35,682 nt of DNA from Neobacillus niacini NBRC 15566 (GTDB lineage Bacteria > Bacillota > Bacilli > Bacillales > Cytobacillaceae): contig NZ_BCVA01000053.1 of the NCBI RefSeq assembly GCF_001591505.1, positions 1 to 35,682 of the forward strand, read 5' to 3'. The translations under genes were made by a program, and so were the position numbers. Shown here piece after piece: positions 8,400 to 16,437 of the stretch (the first letter of the stretch is position 1; each line of letters begins with the position of its first letter). The notes below the pieces were generated by a model. It did not search any database. It had not been told where the DNA came from and worked only from the letters and a program-made list of their open reading frames with translations.

Positions 8400-8483
8400 T
8401 GTGGATAACTTATCTTTTACAATGGAAATACAGTCTATCCACATGTGGACAGACTGTGCATAAACTAGTCCAAGTTATTCACA
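8400..8483. other. oriC DnaA-box cluster between dnaA and dnaN (incC-like)
   Basis: Against the consensus TTATCCACA, a perfect box in reverse orientation lies at 8400-8408. One-mismatch boxes lie at 8435-8443, 8455-8463 and 8475-8483, and a two-mismatch box at 8444-8452. The last overlaps the end of the intergenic space before the dnaA stop. Together with the cluster right of dnaA this gives the bipartite origin typical of Bacillus. Confidence 0.85.
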
Positions 8484-8489
8484 ATTATG

Positions 8490-9836
8490 TTAAACTCTCA
8501 ACAACTCATTTAGCTCTTTCATTTGCTTTTGAAGCTGGAGATCAGTCTGTAATAGCTTTGATATTTTTTCATGAGCATGGATAACGGTGGTATGGTCACG
8601 TCCTCCGAACTCTTCTCCTATCTTTGGTAAAGAATAATCGGTTAATTCGCGTGATAAATACATGGCAATTTGTCTTGGGAAGGCTACAGATTTTGTTCGC
8701 TTCTTCGCTTTAAAATCTTCAAGTTTCACACTAAAGTGCTCCCCGACAGTTCTCTGGATGTCAAGAATGGTAATAACCTTAGGCTTTGAGCTGGGAATAA
8801 TGTCCTTTAATGCTTCAGAAGCTAGATCAGCGTTAATATCTTTATTGATTAAGGAAGAATAGGCAACGACACGGATTAATGCTCCCTCAAGCTCTCTGAT
8901 ATTTGTATCAATCTGATTAGCGATATAGAGCATAACCTCATTTGGTATATCTAATCCTTCTGCCTTTGCCTTTTTCCGTAAAATTGCAATTCTTGTTTCT
9001 AGATCTGGAGGAGTAATATCCGTGATTAATCCCCATTCAAAACGTGAACGCAGGCGGTCCTCAAGTGTTGGAATTTCCCTCGGCGGACGGTCACTTGAGA
9101 TGACGATTTGCTTGCTTTCTTCATGAAGAGTATTAAAAGTATGGAAAAATTCCTCTTGTGTTGATTCTTTTCCAGCTAAGAATTGAATATCATCAATTAG
9201 TAACACATCAACGTTTCGATACTTATTGCGGAATTCGACAGCCTTATTATCACGAATAGAATTAATAAATTCGTTCGTGAATTTCTCAGAGGACAAATAA
9301 ACTACCTTGGCGTTAGGTTTATGTTCTAAAACATAATGACCAATTGCATGCATTAAGTGTGTTTTGCCTAAACCAACGCCCCCATAAATAAATAAGGGAT
9401 TGTATGCTTTTGCGGGTGCCTCAGCTACTGCTAGAGATGCAGCATGAGCAAATCGGTTACCCGAACCAATAACGAACGTATCAAAAAGATACTTTGGATT
9501 TAAAATGTTTTGCGGAAAATCATGTTGATCATCCTCTTTTTTGGCCTTTTTAGCAGGCAATAGTAAATCAGGGTCTTCCTCTTTTTGATTTTGCGGAATA
9601 ATGAACTTAACAGAAAGCTCTTCTCCAGTAATTTCATACAGGATGCCTGCAATTAACTGGGAGTAGCGCTCCTCGAGCCAATCTCGTGCAAATTCATTTG
9701 GAGCAGTGATCACAAGTAGATTGCCTTGAAGGGAATGGGCCTTTGTGGACTTCAGCCAGGTGTCAAAACTGGGCTTGCTAATCTTCTTCTCAATATTGGC
9801 TAGAGCAGCATTCCAAAGATCCGCAATATTCTCCAA
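8490..9836 (-). CDS. dnaA: Chromosomal replication initiator DnaA
   Basis: AAA+ initiator that binds DnaA boxes, melts oriC and recruits the helicase loader. The protein has 448 residues. Domain I (about 1-85) is followed by a short charged linker. Domain III carries Walker A GGVGLGKT (152-159), Walker B VLLIDD (211-216) and the sensor stretch RLRSRFEWGL. Domain IV has the DNA-binding signature GGRDHTTVIHAHEKI. The start codon is TTG at 9836 with AAGGAGGGACAA upstream; I recall a TTG start in B. subtilis as well. DnaA boxes lie on both sides, so self-regulation by DnaA is expected. Confidence 0.98.
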   Translation of the reverse strand: MENIADLWNAALANIEKKISKPSFDTWLKSTKAHSLQGNLLVITAPNEFARDWLEERYSQLIAGILYEITGEELSVKFIIPQNQKEEDPDLLLPAKKAKKEDDQHDFPQNILNPKYLFDTFVIGSGNRFAHAASLAVAEAPAKAYNPLFIYGGVGLGKTHLMHAIGHYVLEHKPNAKVVYLSSEKFTNEFINSIRDNKAVEFRNKYRNVDVLLIDDIQFLAGKESTQEEFFHTFNTLHEESKQIVISSDRPPREIPTLEDRLRSRFEWGLITDITPPDLETRIAILRKKAKAEGLDIPNEVMLYIANQIDTNIRELEGALIRVVAYSSLINKDINADLASEALKDIIPSSKPKVITILDIQRTVGEHFSVKLEDFKAKKRTKSVAFPRQIAMYLSRELTDYSLPKIGEEFGGRDHTTVIHAHEKISKLLQTDLQLQKQMKELNELLRV

Positions 9837-10046
9837 CGGGTTGTCCCTCCTTTTTTTATCTATCTATTATTCAAATGCATTTGCAGGTTCGTTTCTGTCT
9901 AAACTCCATATATATAGATATTTTTTCACAAAGAGTTATGAAGTATCCTCATGAAGCCACATAACAAATTTGATAACAGTTCCGTGAAAAAACAATGTTA
10001 TACAAGCTGTACAACCTACTAATTTATAAATATACGAAACAATGGT

Positions 10047-10364
10047 TGTGGAAAAACATATTATAGGAAATAAAGTGGAGTTTCGACAATATCCACGGCT
10101 TGTGGACAAGTTTCTGCAGTATGCTAGAATAACTTGTCCACACCTTATCCACAATTTGTGGATAACATATTTTAGAGACGAAGTTATTCAGAGTGAAAAC
10201 ACAAATATAATATCAGATAAAAGACAGGTGTGCAATGCCTTTTCACCGTTTATCCACAACTGTAACAATATGTGGTTAAAACTTGTCCACAAGTAGTGGC
10301 TCCTGTGCAAAAACTGTCAATATCTTGTGAAACGATGGAAAAAAAGTCGAAAAAAATATCCACA
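10047..10364. other. oriC DnaA-box cluster between dnaA and rpmH (incA/B-like)
   Basis: Perfect DnaA boxes lie at 10145-10153, 10157-10165 (opposite orientation, three bases apart) and 10250-10258. One-mismatch boxes lie at 10047-10055, 10101-10109, 10134-10142, 10271-10279, 10283-10291 and 10356-10364. A two-mismatch box is at 10089-10097. The whole 9837-10539 gap has no credible gene. It corresponds to the incA/incB half of the B. subtilis origin, upstream of dnaA. Confidence 0.9.
10081..10089 (-). promoter_or_regulatory. Spo0A-box-like site in oriC
   Basis: The minus strand reads TTGTCGAAA, containing the 0A-box core TGTCGAA. It abuts a DnaA box at 10089-10097. Spo0A is known to bind oriC in B. 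subtilis and restrain initiation at the onset of sporulation. A weaker AGTCGAA lies at about 10345-10351. A single 7-base match can occur by chance, so confidence is moderate. Confidence 0.45.
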
Positions 10365-10465
10365 GGTAATTTTTAAAAACGAAGATTGCGATTACCAAGT
10401 TTAATTCGTGAAAGTCGATCTAGGCGTAAAGATTTTTTGACTGGGGAACAATATAGTAAGGGTAG

Positions 10466-10494
10466 TTGACAATATGAGGGTCCGTCTTTATAAT
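10466..10494 (+). promoter_or_regulatory. Sigma-A promoter of rpmH
   Basis: A perfect TTGACA (10466-10471) and perfect TATAAT (10489-10494) are separated by 17 bases, 45 bases before the rpmH start. It probably drives rpmH and, through a leaky hairpin, rnpA. Confidence 0.9.
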
Positions 10495-10539
10495 AAATTA
10501 GACTGTCTTTAACAGCTATTCCTCAGGGAGGTGTCATAT

Positions 10540-10674
10540 ATGAAAAGAACGTATCAACCAAATAAACGTAAGCATAGTAAAGTTCACGGTTTCCGTAGTC
10601 GTATGAGCAGTGCAAATGGACGTAAAGTTCTAGCACGCCGTCGTCAAAAGGGAAGAAAAGTATTATCAGCTTAG
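10540..10674 (+). CDS. rpmH: 50S ribosomal protein L34
   Basis: Very small, very basic protein of 44 residues, MKRTYQPNKRKHSKVHGFRS onward, ending KGRKVLSA. This is the standard length and sequence of bacterial L34 of the large ribosomal subunit. The start ATG follows CAGGGAGGTG. It sits at the conserved place beside oriC, facing away from dnaA, under a consensus promoter. A terminator-like hairpin follows directly, before rnpA. Confidence 0.98.
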   Translation: MKRTYQPNKRKHSKVHGFRSRMSSANGRKVLARRRQKGRKVLSA

Positions 10675-10702
10675 GCCACTGAAACATCAGTGGTCTTTTT
10701 TC
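10675..10702 (+). terminator. Terminator-like hairpin between rpmH and rnpA
   Basis: CCACTGA (10676-10682) pairs with TCAGTGG (10687-10693) over a 4-base loop, followed by TCTTTTTT. It probably lowers expression of rnpA relative to rpmH. Confidence 0.75.
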
Positions 10703-10740
10703 TAATAAAATCTTTCTAATGTAGATGGAAGGTGTTTTCT

Positions 10741-11085
10741 ATGAAGAAAGAATTACGGGTAAAGAAAAATAAAGAATTTCAAGAGGCATTTCAAAAAGGT
10801 CAGTCATTCGCTAATCGGCAATTCGTTGTCTATAGTCTAAAGAAAGAAGAACAAGACTATTTTAGAATTGGTCTGTCCGTAAGTAAGAAGATAGGAAATG
10901 CTGTGATGAGAAATCAAATAAAAAGATACATAAGACAAGCTGTTTTTGAACTATCTGATCAACTGGTTCCGGGGAATGATTACGTGATTATTGCGAGAAA
11001 ACCTGCAGCGGAAATGGATTTTTTTGAAATTAAAAAGAGTTTAACCCATGTTTTTAAGGTTGGAAAAGTTTTAAAGAAAAAATAA
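10741..11085 (+). CDS. rnpA: Ribonuclease P protein component
   Basis: Protein cofactor of RNase P, which matures the 5' ends of tRNAs together with the catalytic RNA. It is basic, 114 residues from the ATG at 10741. The conserved RNR-type helix is SVSKKIGNAVMRNQIKRYIRQ, followed by DYVIIARKPAAEM. An in-frame GTG at 10732 would add three residues but lies within the ribosome site GGAAGGTG, so the ATG is preferred. Genetic order rpmH-rnpA-spoIIIJ-jag is the usual one. Confidence 0.97.
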   Translation: MKKELRVKKNKEFQEAFQKGQSFANRQFVVYSLKKEEQDYFRIGLSVSKKIGNAVMRNQIKRYIRQAVFELSDQLVPGNDYVIIARKPAAEMDFFEIKKSLTHVFKVGKVLKKK

Positions 11086-11236
11086 TTTGCAAAAATAATC
11101 ATGAGCACTCCTAATTTAGAGGAAAATTATGATAAAAGATGGTAAAATACCTATGAAAAATACCACAGAGATATCATTACTATAAAAACTATTCATACTT
11201 AACTAGTATATCTATTGTTCAAGGAGGAAAATTCGG

Positions 11237-12013
11237 TTGAAGAAACGAATATTACTTTTACTTGGCATTGTTTCTGTGTTTTTGTTTTTATCAGGATGTA
11301 CAGAAATTAATAAGCCAATTAATGCTGAAAGTACTGGATTTTGGAATGAATACATTGTTTATCCACTTTCCTGGGTCATTGTAAAAGGTGCAGAAATATT
11401 AGGTGGAAGTTTTGGATTATCACTGATTGTAGTTACGATATTAATTCGTTTGGCAATTTTGCCACTGATGATTAAACAAACTAGAAGCTCGAAAGCAATG
11501 CAGGCGTTGCAGCCAGAAATGAAGGCGCTTCGAGAAAAGTACAGCTCTAAGGACCAGAAGACACAGCAGAAATTACAACAGGAAACGATGGCTCTTTTCC
11601 AAAAGCACGGAGTAAATCCAATGGCTGGATGTTTTCCATTAATCGTCCAAATGCCTATCCTAATTGGATTTTATCATGCGATTTCACGAACAAGAGAGAT
11701 TGCAGATCATAGCTTTCTTTGGTTCGACCTTGGTGATAAAGATCCATTTTATCTTCTGCCGATCATTGCTGGTATCACAACATTTATTCAGCAAAAATTG
11801 ATGATGGCCGGACAAGAGCATAACCCGCAAATGGCGATGATGCTTTGGATGATGCCGATTATGATTGTCGTTTTTGCTTTTAATTTCCCTGCAGCTCTTT
11901 CTTTGTATTGGGTAGTAGGTAATATTTTTATGATTGTGCAGACCTATTTCATTAAAGGACCGGACTTGAGAAAGACCCAAGAATCCGGTAAAGCGGGAGG
12001 AGCAAAAAAGTGA
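11237..12013 (+). CDS. spoIIIJ: Membrane protein insertase SpoIIIJ (YidC/OxaA1)
   Basis: YidC/Oxa1-family insertase that helps place proteins in the cytoplasmic membrane. In B. subtilis the SpoIIIJ paralogue is needed for sporulation (sigma-G activity, with SpoIIIAE as a client). The protein has 258 residues. It starts with a lipoprotein signal: a basic KKR, a hydrophobic stretch and the lipobox FLSGC with C21 as the lipidated residue. Several membrane spans follow, with conserved ILIRLAILPLMIKQTR and NPMAGCFPLIVQMPILIGFYHAI. The start is TTG after AAGGAGGAAA. Its stop overlaps the jag start by four bases. Confidence 0.96.
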   Translation: MKKRILLLLGIVSVFLFLSGCTEINKPINAESTGFWNEYIVYPLSWVIVKGAEILGGSFGLSLIVVTILIRLAILPLMIKQTRSSKAMQALQPEMKALREKYSSKDQKTQQKLQQETMALFQKHGVNPMAGCFPLIVQMPILIGFYHAISRTREIADHSFLWFDLGDKDPFYLLPIIAGITTFIQQKLMMAGQEHNPQMAMMLWMMPIMIVVFAFNFPAALSLYWVVGNIFMIVQTYFIKGPDLRKTQESGKAGGAKK

Positions 12014-12630
12014 AACAAGTAACTGCTACCGGACAAACAGTCGAAGAAGCAGTGGAATCAGCTTTAGCTCAATTAAAGACAACAAAAGACCGCACAGATG
12101 TTGCTATAATCGATGAAGGTAAAAAAGGCATTTTTGGGATTTTTGGTTCACGTCCAGCAGTCGTTAAGGTTACGGTTATTATTGACCCAATTGATGAGGC
12201 AAAAAGGTTTCTGCTTCAGGTTAGTGAACAAATGGGAGCGCCTATCGACATCGAAATTAAACGTGATGGCAAACAAGTTCTATTTGTTATGACCGGAGAG
12301 AAGATTGCTCTTTTAATTGGAAAAAGAGGACAAACATTGAATTCGCTGCAATATTTAACACAACTAATTATTAACCGTTTTTCTAACCAATACTTAACCG
12401 TTATTTTAGATGCTGAAGATTATCGAAATCGAAGAAATGATACGCTGATCCAATTAGCCCATCGTCTTGCACTTAAGGCGATAAAAACAGGCAAGGATGT
12501 TGCTTTGGAGCCGATGCCTTCATACGAGCGTAAAGTCATTCACACAGCTTTATCCGATAATAAACGGGTAAAAACTTTTTCAGATGGTTCAGATCCACAT
12601 AGACATATCGTAATCTCGCCGGTTAAATAA
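12010..12630 (+). CDS. jag: RNA-binding protein Jag/KhpB
   Basis: RNA-binding protein of 206 residues with three parts. The Jag-N domain (about 1-50) has KKGIFGIFGSRPA. A KH domain has the GXXG loop GKRG within LLIGKRGQTLNSLQYL. The R3H domain has RNRRNDTLIQLAHRLALKA. Homologues (KhpB/EloR) act with KhpA in control of cell elongation and small-RNA biology in Firmicutes. The GTG start overlaps the spoIIIJ stop (GTGA), so the two are translationally coupled. A perfect terminator follows. Confidence 0.95.
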   Translation: MKQVTATGQTVEEAVESALAQLKTTKDRTDVAIIDEGKKGIFGIFGSRPAVVKVTVIIDPIDEAKRFLLQVSEQMGAPIDIEIKRDGKQVLFVMTGEKIALLIGKRGQTLNSLQYLTQLIINRFSNQYLTVILDAEDYRNRRNDTLIQLAHRLALKAIKTGKDVALEPMPSYERKVIHTALSDNKRVKTFSDGSDPHRHIVISPVK

Positions 12631-12638
12631 GATGAATG

Positions 12639-12670
12639 AAAGACATCCTTTTCGAAGGATGTCTTTTTTT
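12639..12670 (+). terminator. Intrinsic terminator after jag
   Basis: A perfect 12-bp stem (12639-12650 with 12655-12666) and a TTCG tetraloop are followed by a T run. This ends the rpmH-rnpA-spoIIIJ-jag group. Confidence 0.93.
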
Positions 12671-12744
12671 ACGTTGTCAAAATTTAAATTTAAAAGTCTT
12701 TTGTTAACAATAATATGAAATCTCTTGTTTTATTGTTATTCACA

Positions 12745-12792
12745 TGTGGATAAGTTAAAATAATAGGTAGACATTTTATAGGCTGTGGATAA
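12745..12792. promoter_or_regulatory. Pair of perfect DnaA boxes upstream of mnmE
   Basis: TGTGGATAA, the reverse of the perfect DnaA box, occurs at 12745-12753 and 12784-12792 in the jag-mnmE gap. They lie about 2.4 kb from the main oriC cluster. B. subtilis has DnaA-box clusters outside oriC that modulate initiation; I recall one near jag. They may also regulate mnmE. The sequence match is certain; the role is inferred. Confidence 0.65.
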
Positions 12793-12905
12793 ATAAACTC
12801 AGGGATTTCTAGTTTTTCAGACGAGACTAGATGTGGTATTCTAATAATTTGGAGTAAAATACTTCGTTTTTATATAGATTAATTTTATAAAGAGTGGTGA
12901 AAGTA

Positions 12906-14291
12906 ATGGAATTCGATACGATAGCTGCCATATCTACACCGATGGGTGAGGGAGCAATTGCAATAGTACGGTTGAGTGGCGATGATTCCATTAAGATCGC
13001 TGATCAAATTTTTCGAAGCATCTCGGGTAAAAGGTTAACGGAGGTTCCAACCCATACGATCCATTATGGTCATTTAGTTGACCCCAAGACGGAGCAAGTA
13101 ATAGAGGAAGTAATGGTATCGATTATGAAGGGCCCAAAAACTTTTACAAAAGAGGATGTAGTTGAAATAAATTGTCACGGTGGGATTGTTTCTGTTAATC
13201 GGGTTTTGCAGCATGTATTGGCCTATGGTGCCAGGCTGGCTGAACCAGGTGAATTCACCAAACGAGCGTTTTTAAATGGCCGGATTGATTTATCCCAAGC
13301 AGAGGCAGTAATGGATTTAATCAGAGCCAAAACGGATCGTGCAATGAATGTGGCTTTAGGACAAATGGAAGGCCGGTTATCAAAGTTAATTAGGGGCTTG
13401 CGTCAGGAAATTTTAGAAATACTTGCGCATGTCGAAGTAAATATAGATTACCCCGAATATGACGATGTTGAAGAAATGACACATAAAATGTTGTTAGAAA
13501 AAGCCATCTATGTTCGTGATGAGTTAAAAAAGCTGCTCCAAACTTCTCAGCAAGGAAAAATACTTCGTGAAGGTCTTTCAACGGTAATTGTTGGGCGCCC
13601 AAACGTCGGAAAATCATCGTTATTAAATAGTCTGGTTCAAGAAAATAAAGCGATTGTTACCGATATTCCAGGGACAACCCGTGATGTGATTGAAGAATAT
13701 GTCAATGTTCGCGGAGTACCGCTAAGACTATTAGATACAGCGGGTATAAGAGAGACGGAAGATATTGTTGAACGAATTGGAGTAGAAAAGTCTAGACAGG
13801 TTTTAAAGGAAGCAGATTTAATATTGTTAGTGCTAAATTATGCTGATCAATTTACAAAAGAGGATGAAAATCTTTTTGAGGCTGTTAAAGGAATGGATGT
13901 TATAGTCATCGTTAATAAGACAGACCTAGCGCAGCAAATAGATATGGAACGTGTAAAGCAACTGGCGGCAGAGCATAAAATTGTTACGACTTCATTATTG
14001 GAGGAGAGCGGGGTTGATGAGCTTGAAGAAGCTATATCCTCCTTATTCTTTGCAGGGTCAATTGAGACAGGCGATATGACCTACTTATCCAACAGCCGCC
14101 ACATTGCGTTGATTGGACAAAGCTTGCATACGATAGAGGAAGCAATTAATGGAGTAGAAATGGGGACCCCCATTGATATCGTCCAAATAGATGTTACGAG
14201 AACATGGGAGATTCTTGGGGAAATTATTGGTGATAGTGTGCACGAAAGCCTAATTGACCAGTTATTTTCACAGTTCTGTTTAGGAAAATAG
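12906..14291 (+). CDS. mnmE: tRNA modification GTPase MnmE (TrmE)
   Basis: GTPase that with MnmG makes the 5-carboxymethylaminomethyl group at the wobble uridine (U34) of certain tRNAs. The ATG gives 461 residues. The N-terminal folate-binding part has IAAISTPMGEGAIAIVRLSG. The G domain has GRPNVGKS (230-237), the switch PGTTRD, DTAG and NKTD. The C-terminal helical end finishes FCLGK with the invariant catalytic cysteine. Two GTG codons further upstream form part of the ribosome site AGAGTGGTG, so I use 12906. mnmG follows after a short repeat-containing gap. Confidence 0.97.
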   Translation: MEFDTIAAISTPMGEGAIAIVRLSGDDSIKIADQIFRSISGKRLTEVPTHTIHYGHLVDPKTEQVIEEVMVSIMKGPKTFTKEDVVEINCHGGIVSVNRVLQHVLAYGARLAEPGEFTKRAFLNGRIDLSQAEAVMDLIRAKTDRAMNVALGQMEGRLSKLIRGLRQEILEILAHVEVNIDYPEYDDVEEMTHKMLLEKAIYVRDELKKLLQTSQQGKILREGLSTVIVGRPNVGKSSLLNSLVQENKAIVTDIPGTTRDVIEEYVNVRGVPLRLLDTAGIRETEDIVERIGVEKSRQVLKEADLILLVLNYADQFTKEDENLFEAVKGMDVIVIVNKTDLAQQIDMERVKQLAAEHKIVTTSLLEESGVDELEEAISSLFFAGSIETGDMTYLSNSRHIALIGQSLHTIEEAINGVEMGTPIDIVQIDVTRTWEILGEIIGDSVHESLIDQLFSQFCLGK

Positions 14292-14369
14292 GAAAAGCCG
14301 AAGCTCTCGTTCAGCCTCGACAAACGCTGGACTAATAGTGACCTCGAGGGGCTAAGTGCTGGAACTAAA
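14292..14369. repeat. Dispersed intergenic repeat, copy 2 (mnmE-mnmG gap)
   Basis: The gap reads GAAAAGCCGAAGCTCTCGTT, then AGCCTCGA and, inverted, TCGAGGGGCT, and ends AAGTGCTGGAACTAAA. It is palindromic (AGCCTCGA against TCGAGGGGCT). It matches, with drift, a repeat of the GCGCTGGAGCTAGA type that I remember from many Bacillus genomes. It lies in the likely mnmE-mnmG transcript. Confidence 0.6.
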
Positions 14370-14397
14370 CGGTAGAGTTAGAAAGAGGAGGAAAGAG

Positions 14398-16284
14398 ATG
14401 TCATACGAAGCAGGTAATTTTGACGTTGTCGTCATTGGAGCTGGTCATGCAGGCTGTGAGGCTGGCCTCGCGGCGGCACGTATGGGTGCCAAAACATTAA
14501 TGATCACCATTAACCTCGATATGGTGGCCTTTATGCCATGTAATCCATCCATCGGAGGACCGGCAAAAGGAATTGTTGTCCGGGAAATAGATGCACTGGG
14601 CGGCGAAATGGGCAGAAATATCGATAAAACATATATACAGATGAGAATGTTGAATACAGGGAAGGGTCCAGCAGTGCGTGCACTGCGGGCACAGGCGGAT
14701 AAAGTCGACTACCAGTATGAAATGAAGAAAACAATTGAAGAAACACCTAATTTAACGCTCCTTCAAGGTATGGTTGAAAGACTTATTGTTGAGGACGGCG
14801 TCTGTGTTGGGGTAATTACGAAAACAGGTGCAATTTACCGTGCCAAAACAGTCGTCATAACAACTGGGACGTACCTCCGCGGTGAAATCATTCTCGGAGA
14901 ATTAAAGTATTCAAGTGGTCCCAATAACCAACAGCCATCGATTAAGTTATCAGAGCATTTAGAGGAGCTGGGATTTGACCTCGTTCGTTTTAAGACAGGA
15001 ACTCCTCCGCGCGTTAATAGTCATACGATTGATTACAGTAAAACGGAAATTCAGCCTGGGGATGAAGTTCCGAGAGCTTTTTCATATGAAACAACTAAGT
15101 ATATCACTGACCAGTTACCTTGTTGGTTGACGTATACAAATGAACAAACACATACCTTAATTGATCAAAATCTTCACCGTTCACCAATGTATTCCGGAAT
15201 GATTAAAGGAACAGGTCCGCGATATTGTCCATCCATTGAAGATAAAGTGGTTCGTTTTAATGATAAGCCGCGCCACCAAATCTTCCTTGAACCAGAAGGA
15301 AGAAAAACGCAAGAGGTGTATGTACAGGGTTTATCAACGAGCTTACCTGAAGATGTTCAGCAGCAAATTCTCAAAACCATTCCAGGGCTAGAGAATGTGC
15401 AAATGATGAGATCTGGATATGCGATTGAGTATGATGCAATTGACCCGACTCAGCTTTGGCCGACACTTGAAACAAAGGTGGTAAAGAACCTCTTTACTGC
15501 TGGTCAAATTAATGGAACTTCAGGGTATGAAGAAGCAGCGGGACAAGGAATTATTGCTGGAATTAATGCCGGGCTGAATGCACTTGGAAAAGAACCATTA
15601 ATCTTAAGTCGTTCAGATGCTTATATTGGTGTGTTAATTGACGATCTAATTACAAAAGGAACAAATGAACCGTATCGTCTGCTGACTTCAAGAGCAGAAT
15701 ATCGCCTTCTTTTACGCCATGATAATGCAGACTTACGATTAACAGATATTGGTTATTCCATTGGATTAATAACTGAAGAACGTTATCAAAGGTTTTTAGC
15801 TAAAAAAGCGGCGGTCGAAGCGGAAAAGGAAAGACTTTCATCCGTTAGATTGAAACCTTCCACCGAAGTTCAAAAGCTTATTCGAAGCATTGGCGGCAGT
15901 GAGCTTAAGGATGGGATTCTTGCTTCTGATCTATTGAAACGGCCTGAAATGACCTATGAACACATCCAAAGTCTAGTACCGAGTGAAGTGGAATTAGATC
16001 AAGATATAAAAGAGCAGGTTGAAATTCAAGTTAAGTATGAAGGATATATTGAAAAATCACTTCAGCAGGTTGAACGCTTGAAAAAAATGGAAAATAAGAA
16101 AATCCCTGAGAATATTGATTATGATGCGATATCAAGTCTTGCAACGGAAGCAAAACAAAAGTTAAAACAAATCAAACCATTATCACTTGCCCAAGCCTCT
16201 AGAATCTCTGGTGTAAACCCAGCCGATATATCGATTCTTCTTGTGTATTTGGAGCAAGGTAAAGTGTCTAGAACGAGTAATTAA
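14398..16284 (+). CDS. mnmG: tRNA uridine-5-carboxymethylaminomethyl modification enzyme MnmG
   Basis: FAD-dependent partner of MnmE in U34 tRNA modification. The ATG gives 628 residues, the same as the B. subtilis protein. The N-terminal dinucleotide fold is VVVIGAGHAGCEAGLAAARMG. MnmG signatures GPAVRALRAQADK and GTGPRYCPSIEDKVVRF follow, and TSGYEEAAGQG lies before the C-terminal helical MnmE/tRNA-binding domain. The strong GAGGAGGAAAG ribosome site lies just before this ATG; an upstream in-frame GTG at 14356 lies inside the repeat and is rejected. It precedes rsmG. Confidence 0.97.
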   Translation: MSYEAGNFDVVVIGAGHAGCEAGLAAARMGAKTLMITINLDMVAFMPCNPSIGGPAKGIVVREIDALGGEMGRNIDKTYIQMRMLNTGKGPAVRALRAQADKVDYQYEMKKTIEETPNLTLLQGMVERLIVEDGVCVGVITKTGAIYRAKTVVITTGTYLRGEIILGELKYSSGPNNQQPSIKLSEHLEELGFDLVRFKTGTPPRVNSHTIDYSKTEIQPGDEVPRAFSYETTKYITDQLPCWLTYTNEQTHTLIDQNLHRSPMYSGMIKGTGPRYCPSIEDKVVRFNDKPRHQIFLEPEGRKTQEVYVQGLSTSLPEDVQQQILKTIPGLENVQMMRSGYAIEYDAIDPTQLWPTLETKVVKNLFTAGQINGTSGYEEAAGQGIIAGINAGLNALGKEPLILSRSDAYIGVLIDDLITKGTNEPYRLLTSRAEYRLLLRHDNADLRLTDIGYSIGLITEERYQRFLAKKAAVEAEKERLSSVRLKPSTEVQKLIRSIGGSELKDGILASDLLKRPEMTYEHIQSLVPSEVELDQDIKEQVEIQVKYEGYIEKSLQQVERLKKMENKKIPENIDYDAISSLATEAKQKLKQIKPLSLAQASRISGVNPADISILLVYLEQGKVSRTSN

Positions 16285-16291
16285 TAAGTAG

Positions 16292-16404
16292 GCTATTTAA
16301 AGCTAATAATTCATTTTGGCACTCTGTTGATTGGAGCGGAAGGCACGAAGACTCCTGCGGGAGTACGGGGCTGGGCGGAAATCAACAGAAACCTTTAATA
16401 AAGC
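16292..16404. repeat. Dispersed repeat with GTTGATTGGAGCGGAA ends (internally shortened copy)
   Basis: Inverted arms CTGTTGATT (16324-16332) and AATCAACAG (16380-16388) flank GGAGCGGAAGGCACGAAGAC, CTCCTGCGGGAG and GGGCGGAA. An outer, weaker inverted pair lies near GGCTATTTAAAG and CTTTAATAAAGC. From memory this is a widespread Bacillaceae intergenic element of about 150-200 bp. Here much of its middle is missing. A smaller relic lies at 20079-20154. Confidence 0.7.
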
Positions 16405-16437
16405 TTATAATTTTTACAAAAAGAGGAAGTTTTGCGG

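Noticed and set aside
10042..10296. 84-codon ORF across the oriC DnaA boxes
   Set aside because: Its codons are made of DnaA-box sequence (many Cys, His and Trp from TGTGGATAA-type words), there is no ribosome site and it coincides with the origin.
14356..14397. Upstream extension of mnmG from GTG
   Set aside because: The extension is translated from repeat sequence and lacks a ribosome site; the ATG at 14398 has a strong one and gives the family length.
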